A stretch of 64,000 nt of DNA from Qipengyuania gaetbuli (GTDB lineage: Bacteria; Pseudomonadota; Alphaproteobacteria; Sphingomonadales; Sphingomonadaceae): the NCBI RefSeq assembly GCF_020524765.1, contig NZ_JAIVLR010000001.1, forward strand, positions 682,001-746,000, read 5' to 3'. Below the pieces are notes generated by a model. It made no database searches. It had not been told where the DNA came from and saw only the letters and a program-made list of their open reading frames with translations. Both the position numbers and the translations under genes were made by a program. Shown piece after piece: positions 1 through 10,135 of the stretch; position 1 is the first letter of the stretch, and the number at the start of each line of letters is the position of its first letter.

Positions 1-613
1 CGGCCCGCAGCGCCCGGCGCAGGCGGCCGATCCACACGTCCACCGTCCGCTCGTCGATCGGGGGCTCCTGCTTGCCGAGCCCGTCGATCAGGTCCTGCCG
101 CGACAGGACGCGGTCGGCATTCTCGGCGAAATAGCGCAGGAGGCGGAATTCATTGGGCCGCAGCGATATGGCCTTGCCGGCCCAGCGCGCCTGCAGGGCG
201 CCCATGTCGATCTCAAGCTCGCCCAGCGTGAACGGTCGCCCGGCGATAAGTCCGGTCTTGCCCGTCCCCAGCGCGAGCACGCGGTCGAGCACCGTGGTGC
301 GATCGACCGGACCGACGAGGTAATCGTCGGCGCCCGCGGCCAGCGCGCGCCGCTTGTCCTCGGCATCGCAGCTTTCGAGCACCATGGTGATATGCGCATG
401 GGCCGTGCGCGGGTCTGCGCGCAGTCGGCGGCACATCTCGAGGCCCGAGAGATCGTCCAGCACCCAGTCGACGAAAACGCATATCGGCCCCTCGATCAGC
501 CGCTGCGGACCGGCGGGTGTCAACCGGTCGAAGCGGTAAAGCGCATCGCCGTGATCGAATTCCGGAAAATTGGCCCCATTCTCGTCGGTCATGAGGATCG
601 TAATGACTTCCAC
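1..613 (-). CDS. OmpR/PhoB-type response regulator with divergent receiver domain (C-terminus cut by window edge)
   Basis: Reading the minus strand gives an N-terminal CheY-like receiver (about residues 1-120) and a C-terminal winged-helix DNA-binding domain ending in a typical recognition segment (RTVDVWIGRLRRAL). The frame runs off the left edge, so the last residues are missing. I prefer the GTG at 613 over the ATG at 592: it completes the first receiver strand (ITILMTDEN) and has AAGGG upstream. The putative phosphoacceptor Asp is present in FVDWVLDDLSG. The switch Thr/Ser position reads LES, and the nearly invariant Lys is replaced by Gly in YLVGPVD. The protein may therefore signal weakly or be regulated without phosphorylation. 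No partner kinase is visible in the window. The regulator class is secure; its targets are unknown. Confidence 0.8.
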   Translation of the reverse strand, partial: MEVITILMTDENGANFPEFDHGDALYRFDRLTPAGPQRLIEGPICVFVDWVLDDLSGLEMCRRLRADPRTAHAHITMVLESCDAEDKRRALAAGADDYLVGPVDRTTVLDRVLALGTGKTGLIAGRPFTLGELEIDMGALQARWAGKAISLRPNEFRLLRYFAENADRVLSRQDLIDGLGKQEPPIDERTVDVWIGRLRRALRA

Positions 614-694
614 CCGCAGCACCCTTCAGCCCCGTTGCAAAGGCTTCGATGGCGCACTGATGTGACTGCGATGTGACCGTGAAAGGTGGGTTGT

Positions 695-735
695 AACAAA
701 ACGGCGCCCGACCCGATCAGGGACGGACGCCGCCG
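695..735 (-). terminator. Rho-independent terminator after clpX
   Basis: On the minus strand, about 25 bases after the clpX stop, a GC-rich imperfect hairpin (CGGCGtCCg...CGGGCGCCG) is followed by TTTTGTT. It separates clpX from the downstream response regulator. Confidence 0.65.
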
Positions 736-760
736 GTTGTTTGCTTGATCGAAGAGCGGG

Positions 761-2026
<1,266 letters not shown>

Positions 2027-2185
2027 ATCCTGCTTTGTCCCGCTGTTTCTCCCGTTTTACGGGGATTCGCCGACATTAGGCCGGTGCGGGATTGGGTCAA
2101 TATCATAGGTACAGTCATCCCCTTGCCACAAGCTGAAGCGGCAAGGTTGCCCAAATCCTACGACGATTTCGCAACAGTCCGGTTG

Positions 2186-2207
2186 CGGGACGGTAAAAAC
2201 CGCCCCG
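2186..2207 (-). other. Stem-loop between clpP and clpX
   Basis: About 15 bases after the clpP stop the minus strand can form a 9-bp hairpin (CGGGGCGGT-TTTT-ACCGTCCCG, one G-U pair). No T-tract follows it, so it looks more like an mRNA-processing or partial-attenuation element than a full terminator. Confidence 0.35.
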
Positions 2208-2220
2208 CCACGGTGCTGTC

Positions 2221-2934
2221 TTACTCGGGCGCGCCGCCCGAGCCCTTGTCTTCGTCCTTGGTCGGCTCTTCACCGCCTTCGGTTTCCGGACGGGCTTCGA
2301 AAACCTTGTCCACGATGCCGAACTTCATCGCTTCGTCAGCTTCGAGGAAGGTGTCGCGGTCCATCGCCTTCTCGATCGCGGTGAGGCTCTGGCCGGTATA
2401 CTTCACGTAGAGGTCGTTCATGCGCTTGCGGATGCGCAGGATTTCGCGAGCCTGGATCTCGATGTCCGACGCCATGCCCCGCGCACCGCCCGAAGGCTGG
2501 TGGACCATGATACGGGCGTTGGGCAGCGCGATACGCATGCCGGGCTCGCCCGCCGCCAGCAGGAAGCTGCCCATCGAGGCGGCCTGGCCGATGCAGACGG
2601 TCGAAACGCGCGGCTTGATGTACTGCATGGTGTCGTGGATCGCCATGCCGGCCGTCACCACGCCGCCGGGCGAATTGATGTACATGCTGATCGGCTTCGA
2701 GGGGTTCTCGCTCTCGAGGAAGAGCAGTTGCGCCACGATCAGCGACGCCATGTTGTCTTCCACCTGGCCGGTCACGAAGACGATGCGTTCGCGCAGCAGG
2801 CGGCTGAAGATGTCGAAGGCCCGTTCGCCCCGGCTCGACTGCTCGACCACCGTGGGCACCAGCGCCCCGGTTACGGGGTCGTGGGTGAACTGGCCCTGGG
2901 TGCCGTGTGCATCGTTGCCGAACAGGTTGATCAT
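2221..2934 (-). CDS. clpP: ATP-dependent Clp protease proteolytic subunit ClpP
   Basis: The 237-aa serine protease forms the tetradecameric chamber of ClpXP. The catalytic triad is visible: Ser120 in QAASMGS, His145 in MVHQPSGG and an Asp near residue 194 in MDRDTF. The NSPGG oxyanion-hole segment is also present. The N-terminus is about 30 residues longer than the core fold, as expected for a processed propeptide. The C-terminus is an acidic tail rich in E, K and D. The start follows a 190-base divergent gap shared with the TonB receptor at 3128. The upstream same-strand partner tig lies 5.3 kb away rather than adjacent. Confidence 0.97.
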   Translation of the reverse strand: MINLFGNDAHGTQGQFTHDPVTGALVPTVVEQSSRGERAFDIFSRLLRERIVFVTGQVEDNMASLIVAQLLFLESENPSKPISMYINSPGGVVTAGMAIHDTMQYIKPRVSTVCIGQAASMGSFLLAAGEPGMRIALPNARIMVHQPSGGARGMASDIEIQAREILRIRKRMNDLYVKYTGQSLTAIEKAMDRDTFLEADEAMKFGIVDKVFEARPETEGGEEPTKDEDKGSGGAPE

Positions 2935-3127
2935 GTAGGTCCTCGTCTGGATTGGTTCGGGCCTATGTCGCGATAGCTGGCAGGATGTTCAAGGCCTTTA
3001 ACCACCCCGCCAGTCCGCACCTGTGGGTTCCATGTCGTTCGTCGGGCGACAAAGCGCTTCGTCGGCATCGATCCCGTCTTGGTCGAAGGTCGATTCAAGC
3101 AATCGGCTACGGTTGTAAACGACAGCC

Positions 3128-5242
3128 ATGGAGAGAACGTCAAAACAGCCATTTCGCAGGACTTTAGCGCTTACGACGACCGCAATCGCGGCATTGATCG
3201 CAAGCCCTGCCCTTGCGCGGGACACCGCGCCCGACAGCGCCCCGCCGCCCAGCGAGCCTACCCCTGCCGCCACCGGCGCGCGGGTGTTCGAACCGTCCTA
3301 TTTCGCCCAGTTCGCGCCGCGCAACGCGCTCGACATGGTCAGCCGCATTCCGGGCTTCACCATTTCGGGCGGCAACGACAACGGTCAGCGCGGGCTCGGC
3401 CAGGCGAACCAGAACGTGCTGGTCAACGGCCAGCGGTTTTCCAGCAAGTCCGACAGCCTGCGCGACCAGCTGGCGCGCATTTCCGCCGACGACGTCGTGC
3501 GGATCGAGCTGGTCGACGGCAACATGCTCGAAATCCCCGGCCTCACAGGCCTCGTCGCCAACGTGATCTACGAGAATACCGGCGCATCGGGGCAATTCCG
3601 CTGGAACACCGGCTTTCGCGCGCACAATACCGAGGCGCAGCTCCATGGCGGCGAAATCTCGCTTTCGGGCACCAGCGGCAAGCTCGACTTCACCGTTGCC
3701 CTGTCGAACGACAACAACCGCTTCGGCGCAGATGGTCCGACATGGATCTACGGCCCCGACGGCGCGCTGCTGGAAGAACAGAGCACGAAGTTTTCCGGCG
3801 GGTTCGACAATCCCAAGCTCGCCACGAACTTCACCTACCGTTTCAGCGAGGACACCATCGCCAATCTCAACCTGAGTTACGGCGAGGACTTCTTCTTCCG
3901 CGACGAGCCGGAAATCGGCACGCCGGTCAGCGGCCCCATGCGCTTTCGCGACGTGGTGGTGCGCGAGAACGGCCCCGAATACGAGATCGGCGGCGACATC
4001 GAATTCCCGCTCGGCCCGGGCAAGCTCAAGCTGATCGGGCTGGAGCGGTACGAACGCGATAATTTCTCGAGCGAAGTGGTCGACAGCTTCGATGACGGCT
4101 CGCTCCCCACCGGCTCCCGATACGAGCAGACCAACGGCATCGGCGAGCGTATCGGCAGGTTCGAATACGGTTGGTCGATGCTGGGCGCGGACTGGCAATT
4201 ATCGGGAGAGGCGGCCTTCAACCGGCTCGACCGGGCAGCTTCACTGTTCACGCTGGCACCTGACGGCCGGTTCGAGCCGGTGCCCTTCCCCTTCGGCAAC
4301 GGCGGAGTGAGCGAGGACCGCTACGAGGGTGCATTGAGCTTTTCCAAGGCGATCACGCCGAAACTGTCGGTGCAGGCTATCGCCTCTGGCGAATTTTCGA
4401 CCATCGAGCAGACCGGCGTTGCTGCCAATTCGCGCAGCTTCCGGCGGCCCAAGGGCTCGCTCGCCTTCACGTGGAAACCGGAAGACGACTTCGACGTCTC
4501 GCTGACCGCCGCGCGCCGGGTGAGCCAGCTATCCTTCGGCGACTTCCTTGCCAGCGTCTCGCTCAACGAGGACAACGAGAACGGCGGCAACAACGAGCTC
4601 GTCCCCTACCAGAGCTGGGACCTCGAACTTGAGGTCAACAAGGGGCTGGGCGCATGGGGATCGCTCAAGTTCCAGGCACGCCAGGCCTGGTTTGAAGATT
4701 TCATCGACTGGTTCCCGCTGCCCGACGGGCGCGAGGCACGCGGCAACATCGGCGATGCCGACCGCCTGCATCTCGCCCTTTCCGGCACGATCAAGTTCGA
4801 CCCCGTGGGCCTCGAAGGCGCCCGCTTCGATTTCGAGGCGGTGAAGCGCTGGATGAGCGTGACCGACCCCTTCACCGGAGAGGACCGGCCCTTCTCCTAC
4901 GATCTGATCGACAGCTTCTCGGGCGATTTCCGCCACGACATTCCGGATACGGACTTCGCCTATGGTGCGGGCATCTTCACGAACAACCAGGCGCCCTATT
5001 CGCGGCGCTACGAGATCGGTCGCAACTGGGAAGGGCCGACCTTCGCCAATGTGTTCATCGAACACAAGGACGTGATGGGCCTGACCGTGCGCGCACTCGT
5101 CGGTAACGTGCTGGGGGCCCGCAACTACTTTGAACGTACGGTTTTCGACGTGTCGCGGCCCGATGGCGACGTCCTGTTCCGCGAAGTGACCGACCGGCGT
5201 ATCGGCCCGATCTTCCGCTTTACGGTCAGCGGCGACTTCTAA
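3128..5242 (+). CDS. TonB-dependent outer-membrane receptor
   Basis: The product is 704 aa. A signal peptide (TTTAIAALIASPALA) is followed by a Pro-rich stretch. The plug domain (about residues 50-150) contains NALDMVSRIPGF, NVLVNGQRF and the VVRIELVDG strand. The rest is a beta-barrel with many aromatic-ended strands, ending in the outer-membrane C-terminal Phe (TVSGDF). The family imports scarce ligands across the outer membrane using TonB energy. The plug lacks the usual GPQGTLYG motif of siderophore and carbohydrate receptors, so it belongs to a divergent subfamily and its substrate cannot be named. It is followed after 40 bases by a secreted amidase on the same strand, which suggests uptake linked to hydrolysis of an amide-containing compound. 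Confidence 0.85.
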   Translation: MERTSKQPFRRTLALTTTAIAALIASPALARDTAPDSAPPPSEPTPAATGARVFEPSYFAQFAPRNALDMVSRIPGFTISGGNDNGQRGLGQANQNVLVNGQRFSSKSDSLRDQLARISADDVVRIELVDGNMLEIPGLTGLVANVIYENTGASGQFRWNTGFRAHNTEAQLHGGEISLSGTSGKLDFTVALSNDNNRFGADGPTWIYGPDGALLEEQSTKFSGGFDNPKLATNFTYRFSEDTIANLNLSYGEDFFFRDEPEIGTPVSGPMRFRDVVVRENGPEYEIGGDIEFPLGPGKLKLIGLERYERDNFSSEVVDSFDDGSLPTGSRYEQTNGIGERIGRFEYGWSMLGADWQLSGEAAFNRLDRAASLFTLAPDGRFEPVPFPFGNGGVSEDRYEGALSFSKAITPKLSVQAIASGEFSTIEQTGVAANSRSFRRPKGSLAFTWKPEDDFDVSLTAARRVSQLSFGDFLASVSLNEDNENGGNNELVPYQSWDLELEVNKGLGAWGSLKFQARQAWFEDFIDWFPLPDGREARGNIGDADRLHLALSGTIKFDPVGLEGARFDFEAVKRWMSVTDPFTGEDRPFSYDLIDSFSGDFRHDIPDTDFAYGAGIFTNNQAPYSRRYEIGRNWEGPTFANVFIEHKDVMGLTVRALVGNVLGARNYFERTVFDVSRPDGDVLFREVTDRRIGPIFRFTVSGDF

Positions 5243-5282
5243 GCGCGTTTGCAAAGCGGTGGCCCTGTGGCAGGAAGGCGGC

Positions 5283-6824
5283 ATGACGCCTCGCCTGCTC
5301 AGCGCCGCCGCGCTTCTCGCCGCCTCCTCCCCGCTTGCCGCGCAGGAGGTTGCCACCCCGCCCGTCGCCGAACGCTCCGCCGCTGACGCCGAAAGTCTTT
5401 CGCCAGGCGAAACGGCCGCCCGCTATGCCGGGCGGATCGCGGCAATCGACGATGCAGGCCCGATGCTCAACTCGGTGATCGTCTACGATGCCAACCCGCG
5501 AGACGGTGCCGACGCAATCAACGGCGCCAGCCTGCTGGCGGGCCGCACCGTGCTGGTGAAGGACAATATCGAAACGAGCGAATGGGCCACCACGGCTGGC
5601 AGCCTCGCCCTGATCGGCAACAAGACCGGACGTGATGCCCCGCTGATCGCCAATCTGCGCCGGAACGGTGGTTTCGTCCTCGGCAAGACCAACCTCTCCG
5701 AATGGGCAAATATCCGCGACAATGATTCCACCAGCGGGTGGAGCGCGGTAGGCGGGCTGACCCGCAACCCTCACGCTATCGACCGCAATGCCTGCGGCTC
5801 GTCCTCGGGCAGCGGCGCGGCAGTGGCAGCAGGCCTCGCCTGGGCAGCCATCGGGACCGAGACCAACGGGTCGATCACCTGCCCGGCGAGCGTCAACGGC
5901 ATCGTCGGCTTCAAGCCCAGCGTGGGCCTTGTCAGCCGCACCCATGTCGTGCCGATTTCGAGCACGCAGGACACGGCAGGGCCGATGACGCAGACCGTCG
6001 CCGATGCGGCGCTGCTGCTCAGCGCGATTGCGGGCGAAGACAGCGCGGATGCGGCCACCATCGGCGTGCCGCGCCGGGCTGACTATTGGTCGGGCCTCGG
6101 CGATTTCAGCCTGCAAGGCGTGCGGATCGGCGTCATGCGCAAGCAGGTCGGCAATCGCGACGATCTGAAGGACGTCTTCGAGACAGCGCTGGGGGATCTC
6201 GAACAGGCCGGAGCGATCCTCGTCGACATCGAGTTCGATCCGAATACTGAAATGTACGGCGACAGCTTCACGGTGCTGATGTTCGAACTTCGCGAGGAAA
6301 TGGGCAAATACCTCGCCAGCCTGCCGGGCGAAAACCTGCCTCGCAGCCTTGCCGAACTCATCACCTTCAACACCTACAATGCGGGCGAGGAAATGCGCTG
6401 GTTCGGGCAGGACTTGTTCGAGCTTGCAGAAACGACCACCGACCGCGCCGCTTACGAAAAGGCGCGCGAGAATGCCGTGCGCATCGCGGGCGTCGAGACG
6501 CTCGACAAGCTGATGGCGGACAATGACGTGGCCTTCCTAGTCGCTCCCACCCGCGGCCCGACTTGGACGACCGATCTCGTCAATGGCGACAATTTCAATG
6601 GCAGCATCGGCTTCGGATCGCCTGCAGCGATTGCGGGCTATCCGCACCTGACCGTGCCGATGGGCCAGATCGAGGCCCTGCCGGTCGGCATCAGCTTCTT
6701 CGGCGGCAAGTGGCGCGATTTCGAAGTCCTGCAGCTGGGCGCCGCCTTCGAACGCGTCCGCAGCGCCGAACTGGCAACGCCTTCGCTTCAGCGTTGGAGC
6801 CCACCGGCCGAAGCGGACAAGTAA
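5283..6824 (+). CDS. Secreted amidase (amidase-signature family)
   Basis: The start is placed at 5283 because AGGAAGG (5272-5278) sits five bases upstream and the resulting 513-aa protein begins with a clear signal peptide (LLSAAALLAASSPLAAQ). An upstream in-frame ATG at 5259 would disrupt that. The Ser-cisSer-Lys catalytic machinery of the family is visible: the Lys near residue 93 in LVKDNIET and the Gly/Ser-rich signature GSSSGSGAAVAAG followed by GTETNGSITCPA. The enzyme hydrolyses carboxamide or peptide-like amide bonds; the leader points to the periplasm. It lies between a TonB receptor and an antiporter, all co-directional. The exact substrate is unknown. Confidence 0.88.
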   Translation: MTPRLLSAAALLAASSPLAAQEVATPPVAERSAADAESLSPGETAARYAGRIAAIDDAGPMLNSVIVYDANPRDGADAINGASLLAGRTVLVKDNIETSEWATTAGSLALIGNKTGRDAPLIANLRRNGGFVLGKTNLSEWANIRDNDSTSGWSAVGGLTRNPHAIDRNACGSSSGSGAAVAAGLAWAAIGTETNGSITCPASVNGIVGFKPSVGLVSRTHVVPISSTQDTAGPMTQTVADAALLLSAIAGEDSADAATIGVPRRADYWSGLGDFSLQGVRIGVMRKQVGNRDDLKDVFETALGDLEQAGAILVDIEFDPNTEMYGDSFTVLMFELREEMGKYLASLPGENLPRSLAELITFNTYNAGEEMRWFGQDLFELAETTTDRAAYEKARENAVRIAGVETLDKLMADNDVAFLVAPTRGPTWTTDLVNGDNFNGSIGFGSPAAIAGYPHLTVPMGQIEALPVGISFFGGKWRDFEVLQLGAAFERVRSAELATPSLQRWSPPAEADK

Positions 6825-6830
6825 GCGCGA

Positions 6831-8198
6831 ATGGAATTCGATCCGCGCATCTTCCTGTTCGTCCTGTTCGGTCTCGGGCTGACCCTCGCGGTCACGCTGG
6901 AGAAGTGGCTGGCAAAATACTGGCTGTCGCTCCCCATCGTCTATGTGGCGGCGGGTTATGTCGTCTTCTCGCTCCCGATCGGATTGCCGCACATCAACCC
7001 GACCGTCGACGGCTTCGATGCGGTGGCCCTCGAGTATGTGACGGAGTTCATCGTCATTGCCTCGCTGATGGCGGCGGGCATCGCGATCGATCGCCCGGTC
7101 AGCTGGAAGAACTGGGGCCAGATCTGGCCCTTGCTGCTGGTGGCCATGCCGGTGACCATCGCAGCGGTAGCCTGGCTCGGCTGGTGGGCGCTGGGCCTTG
7201 CGCCAGCCTCCGCCTTGCTGCTGGGGGCGGCGATGGCCCCGACCGACCCGGTGCTGGCCCGCAGCGTCCAGGTGGGGCCACCGGGCGAGAACAAGCGGCA
7301 CGACGTACGCTTTTCGCTGACCGTCGAGGCAGGCCTCAACGACGGCCTCGCCTTTCCCTTCACCTACCTTGCGATTGCCGCAGTGGGCATGACCTCGCTC
7401 GGCGCCTGGACTCTGGAATGGGCAGCGCTCGACCTCGTCTGGCGAATCGTTGCGGGCGTCGCGATGGGCTGGGCCGTGGGCCGAGCGGGCGCCTGGTACG
7501 TGTTCGAGCGCGAGGCCGACGCACAGATCGAAGAGCTGGAGAACGAGGAGGACGGCGGCGTCGACCAGCCGACCTATTCGACCAGCGAAGGGCTGATCGT
7601 GCTCGGCACGCTGCTGCTTGCCTATGGGCTTGCGGAGATGGTCGAAGGTTATGGCTTCATCGCCGTCTTTGTCGGGGCAGTCACGGCACGCCAGCGCGAG
7701 AATCGCAGCCGCTATCACAAGCTGAGCCACCACTTCATCGACCAGATCGAGCAAATCGTGCTGGTGGCGGTGCTCTTCGGCTTCGGCGCCATGCTGGCAA
7801 GCGGGGTGCTGGACGCGCTGACCTGGCCGGCCGCGCTGGTGGGGCTTGCGCTGATCTTCGTCATCCGCCCGATTGCGGGGCTGATGGCAGAGGCGAATTG
7901 CGACCTGCCGCTGGTCGGCAAGATGACCGTAGCTTTCCTCGGCGTGCGGGGGATGGGGTCGATCTACTACCTCGCCTACGGGCAGAACCACGCCGATTTC
8001 GAAGGGCTGGACCTGCTCTGGGCGCTGGCGAGCTTCATCATCCTCACCTCGATCGTCGTGCACGGCGTACTTGCAGGGCCGCTTATCCGCCATGCGGAGC
8101 GTCGCAACGCGCATATCCATGACGGGCAGGAAGACACGATCGATCGCCTCACGCCCGAAAGCAGGAGCTTGAGGGTCCAGCCCGATCCCAAGCTCTAG
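6831..8198 (+). CDS. Cation:proton antiporter (CPA1/NhaP-like)
   Basis: The 455-aa integral membrane protein has about 11-12 hydrophobic segments. Signature elements of CPA1 exchangers are present: AAMAPTDPVLARSVQ in the ion-binding unwound helix and the AGLNDGLAFPF segment that carries the conserved acidic residue. An acidic loop (EELENEEDGGVD) sits in mid-protein. It should exchange Na+ or K+ for H+ at the inner membrane. It begins six bases after the amidase stop, so it is probably co-transcribed with it. Ion preference cannot be read from sequence. Confidence 0.88.
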   Translation: MEFDPRIFLFVLFGLGLTLAVTLEKWLAKYWLSLPIVYVAAGYVVFSLPIGLPHINPTVDGFDAVALEYVTEFIVIASLMAAGIAIDRPVSWKNWGQIWPLLLVAMPVTIAAVAWLGWWALGLAPASALLLGAAMAPTDPVLARSVQVGPPGENKRHDVRFSLTVEAGLNDGLAFPFTYLAIAAVGMTSLGAWTLEWAALDLVWRIVAGVAMGWAVGRAGAWYVFEREADAQIEELENEEDGGVDQPTYSTSEGLIVLGTLLLAYGLAEMVEGYGFIAVFVGAVTARQRENRSRYHKLSHHFIDQIEQIVLVAVLFGFGAMLASGVLDALTWPAALVGLALIFVIRPIAGLMAEANCDLPLVGKMTVAFLGVRGMGSIYYLAYGQNHADFEGLDLLWALASFIILTSIVVHGVLAGPLIRHAERRNAHIHDGQEDTIDRLTPESRSLRVQPDPKL

Positions 8199-8211
8199 CG
8201 CGGCAGGCAAG

Positions 8212-8243
8212 CAAAAGGGCGGCCGGATCGCTCCGACCGCCCT
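8212..8243 (-). terminator. Rho-independent terminator after tig
   Basis: On the minus strand AGGGCGGTCGG-agcgat-CCGGCCGCCCT is followed by TTTGC, about 20 bases after the tig stop. The same hairpin may also help stop the convergent antiporter transcript, since the plus strand ends in a short T run. Confidence 0.7.
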
Positions 8244-8264
8244 CGAATGCTTTTCGCCGAAGGA

Positions 8265-9824
8265 TTACTTCTTGGCGGCAGGCTTCTTGGCAGGAGCCTT
8301 CTTGGCAGCGGGCTTCTTGGCCGCGGCCTTCTTGGCGGGAGCCTTCTTCTCGCCTTCGTCCTTCTTGGCAGCTGCCTTCTTCGCCGGAGCCTTCTTGGCC
8401 GGCTTGTCGTCGGCCTTCTTGTCTTCGGCCTTCTTGGCAGGAGCCTTCTTCTTGGCCGGAGCCTTCTTCTTGGCAGGCTTGGCCGCTTCGGCGGTTTCTT
8501 CCGCTTCGATGGCGGCTTCCAGTTCCTCGCGCGTCACTTCGCGGTCGGTGATTTCGGCCTTGTCGAACAGGAAGTCGACGACCTTGTCTTCGTAGAGCGG
8601 GGCGCGCAGCTGGGCGGCGGCCATCGGCTCCGACTGGACGTATTGGATGAAGCGTTCACGGTCTTCGGCGCGGTACTGCTGGGCAGCCTGCTGGATGAGC
8701 ATGCTCATTTCCTGCGAGGTGACCTGGACGTTGTTGGCCTGGCCGATTTCCGACAGCAGCAGGCCGAGACGCACGCGGCGTTCGGCGATCGAGCGGTAGT
8801 CGTCCTTCTCGGCTTCGATTTCCTTCAGCATGGCTTCCGGGTCGTCCGAACGGGCGGCTTCCTGCTGGAGCTGGGTCCAGATCTGGTCGAACTCGGCATC
8901 CACCATGCCCTGCGGCACGGCAAAGTCGTGACCGGCAGCCAGCTGATCGAGCAGCGAGCGTTTCATCTGGGTGCGGGTAAGGCCGGCAGTTTCCTGCTCG
9001 AGCTGGCCGCGCATCAGTTCCTTGAGCTTGTCGAGACCGTCGAGGCCGAAGTTCTTGGCGAAGGCATCGTCGATTTCCGTCTCGCCTTCGACCTTGACCG
9101 CCTGCACGGTCACGTCGAATTCGGCTTCCTTGCCGGCAAGGTGCGCGGCCTGGTAATCTTCGGGGAAGGTGACCGTGATGGTCTTCTTGTCGCCCGTCTT
9201 CACGCCGGTCAGCTGGTCTTCGAAGCCGGGGATGAACATGCCCGAGCCGAGCACCAGCGGGGTGTTCTCGGCCTTGCCGCCTTCGAATTCGACGCCGTCG
9301 ACGCGGCCCACGAAGTCGATGATCAGCTGGTCGCCATCGGCGGCCTTCTTCGACTTGGCGGCATCCTTGTAGCTCTTGTTGTTGGCCGCGAGCATCTTGA
9401 TCGCGTCCATGACCTGATCGTCGCTGACGGGGACCGTCAGGCGTTCGATGGCAAGACCGTCGACCGAGGGAGCCTCGATCTGGGGGAGCACTTCGAGCTC
9501 GACCGTGACCTTGGCATCCTTGCCGTCGGCATAGTCGGCGCCGAGTTCGACCTTGGGCTGCATCGCGGGTCGCAGTTCGTTGTCGGTCATGACCTTGTCG
9601 ACCGATTCGCGGATCATGTCGTTCACGGCCTGCGCGTGCAGCTGTTCGCCATGCATCTTGCGGACGAGATTCGCCGGGACCTTGCCGGGGCGGAAGCCGG
9701 GCATCTTCACCTGCGGGGCGATCTTCTTGATCTCGCTATCGATCCGGCCGTCGATTTCCTTGGCCGAAATGGTGATCGAATAGGCGCGCTTCAGGCCGTC
9801 ATTGGCGGTTTCTTTGATCTGCAT
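8265..9824 (-). CDS. tig: Trigger factor (ribosome-associated chaperone and prolyl isomerase) with Lys/Ala-rich tail
   Basis: The 519-aa protein starts at MQIKETAN; longer upstream reading crosses the tRNA-Leu gene and is not credible. The ribosome-docking motif GFRPGKVP lies in the N-terminal domain. An FKBP-type PPIase domain (about residues 150-245) and the helical C-terminal chaperone domain follow, up to about residue 440. The last 75 residues are a low-complexity histone-H1-like tail of repeated PAKKA/AAKK units, which the standard trigger factor lacks. The tail is encoded in frame up to the stop and should be strongly basic, so it could strengthen rRNA or nucleic-acid contact. The gene lies just downstream of tRNA-Leu on the same strand, as in many alphaproteobacteria, but is separated from clpP. 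Confidence 0.96.
   Translation of the reverse strand: MQIKETANDGLKRAYSITISAKEIDGRIDSEIKKIAPQVKMPGFRPGKVPANLVRKMHGEQLHAQAVNDMIRESVDKVMTDNELRPAMQPKVELGADYADGKDAKVTVELEVLPQIEAPSVDGLAIERLTVPVSDDQVMDAIKMLAANNKSYKDAAKSKKAADGDQLIIDFVGRVDGVEFEGGKAENTPLVLGSGMFIPGFEDQLTGVKTGDKKTITVTFPEDYQAAHLAGKEAEFDVTVQAVKVEGETEIDDAFAKNFGLDGLDKLKELMRGQLEQETAGLTRTQMKRSLLDQLAAGHDFAVPQGMVDAEFDQIWTQLQQEAARSDDPEAMLKEIEAEKDDYRSIAERRVRLGLLLSEIGQANNVQVTSQEMSMLIQQAAQQYRAEDRERFIQYVQSEPMAAAQLRAPLYEDKVVDFLFDKAEITDREVTREELEAAIEAEETAEAAKPAKKKAPAKKKAPAKKAEDKKADDKPAKKAPAKKAAAKKDEGEKKAPAKKAAAKKPAAKKAPAKKPAAKK
8268..8480 (-). repeat. Degenerate tandem repeat encoding PAKKA units in the tig tail
   Basis: On the plus strand the motif cttcttggc(a/c)g(g/c)agcc recurs many times with variable spacing. 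It is explained by the Lys-Lys-Ala-Pro-Ala codons of the trigger-factor tail rather than by a mobile or CRISPR repeat. Such repeats can expand or contract by slippage, so tail length may vary between strains. Confidence 0.7.
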
Positions 9825-9892
9825 GGGATGAAAACTCGTGACTTTCCAAGTGTCTAAATATGGCGCGAAGGCTAAATACGTCCGCGACGGAC

Positions 9893-9977
9893 TGGTGCGG
9901 GCGAAGGGACTCGAACCCCCACATCTTTCGATACTGGTACCTAAAACCAGCGCGTCTACCAGTTCCGCCACGCCCGC
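9893..9977 (-). tRNA. tRNA-Leu (anticodon TAG)
   Basis: The minus strand folds as a class II tRNA: acceptor stem GCGGGCG/CGCCCGC, anticodon stem CTGGT/ACCAG with loop TTTAGGT (anticodon TAG), a long variable arm, the T-loop GGTTCGAGTCC, and an encoded CCA. It reads CUA codons and by wobble others of the CUN box. It precedes tig on the same strand. Confidence 0.96.
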
Positions 9978-10135
9978 TAACCCGAACGAAGCTGCACGTA
10001 GGCGACGGGCGCCACGCGTATAGGCGCGTGCCTCTAGTCGGGTCGGGCGAAAAGGGCAAGCGCGGCAGCACGACGGGAACGTCCTGTCCCCGCGAGACGT
10101 TTTCAAACTGCTGCCGACCGAGCAAAGGACGCACA

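Noticed and set aside
8268..8480. Dense short repeats suggestive of a CRISPR or minisatellite
   Set aside because: Repeat unit and spacing are irregular and encode in-frame PAKKA units of the trigger-factor tail; no spacers or cas genes.
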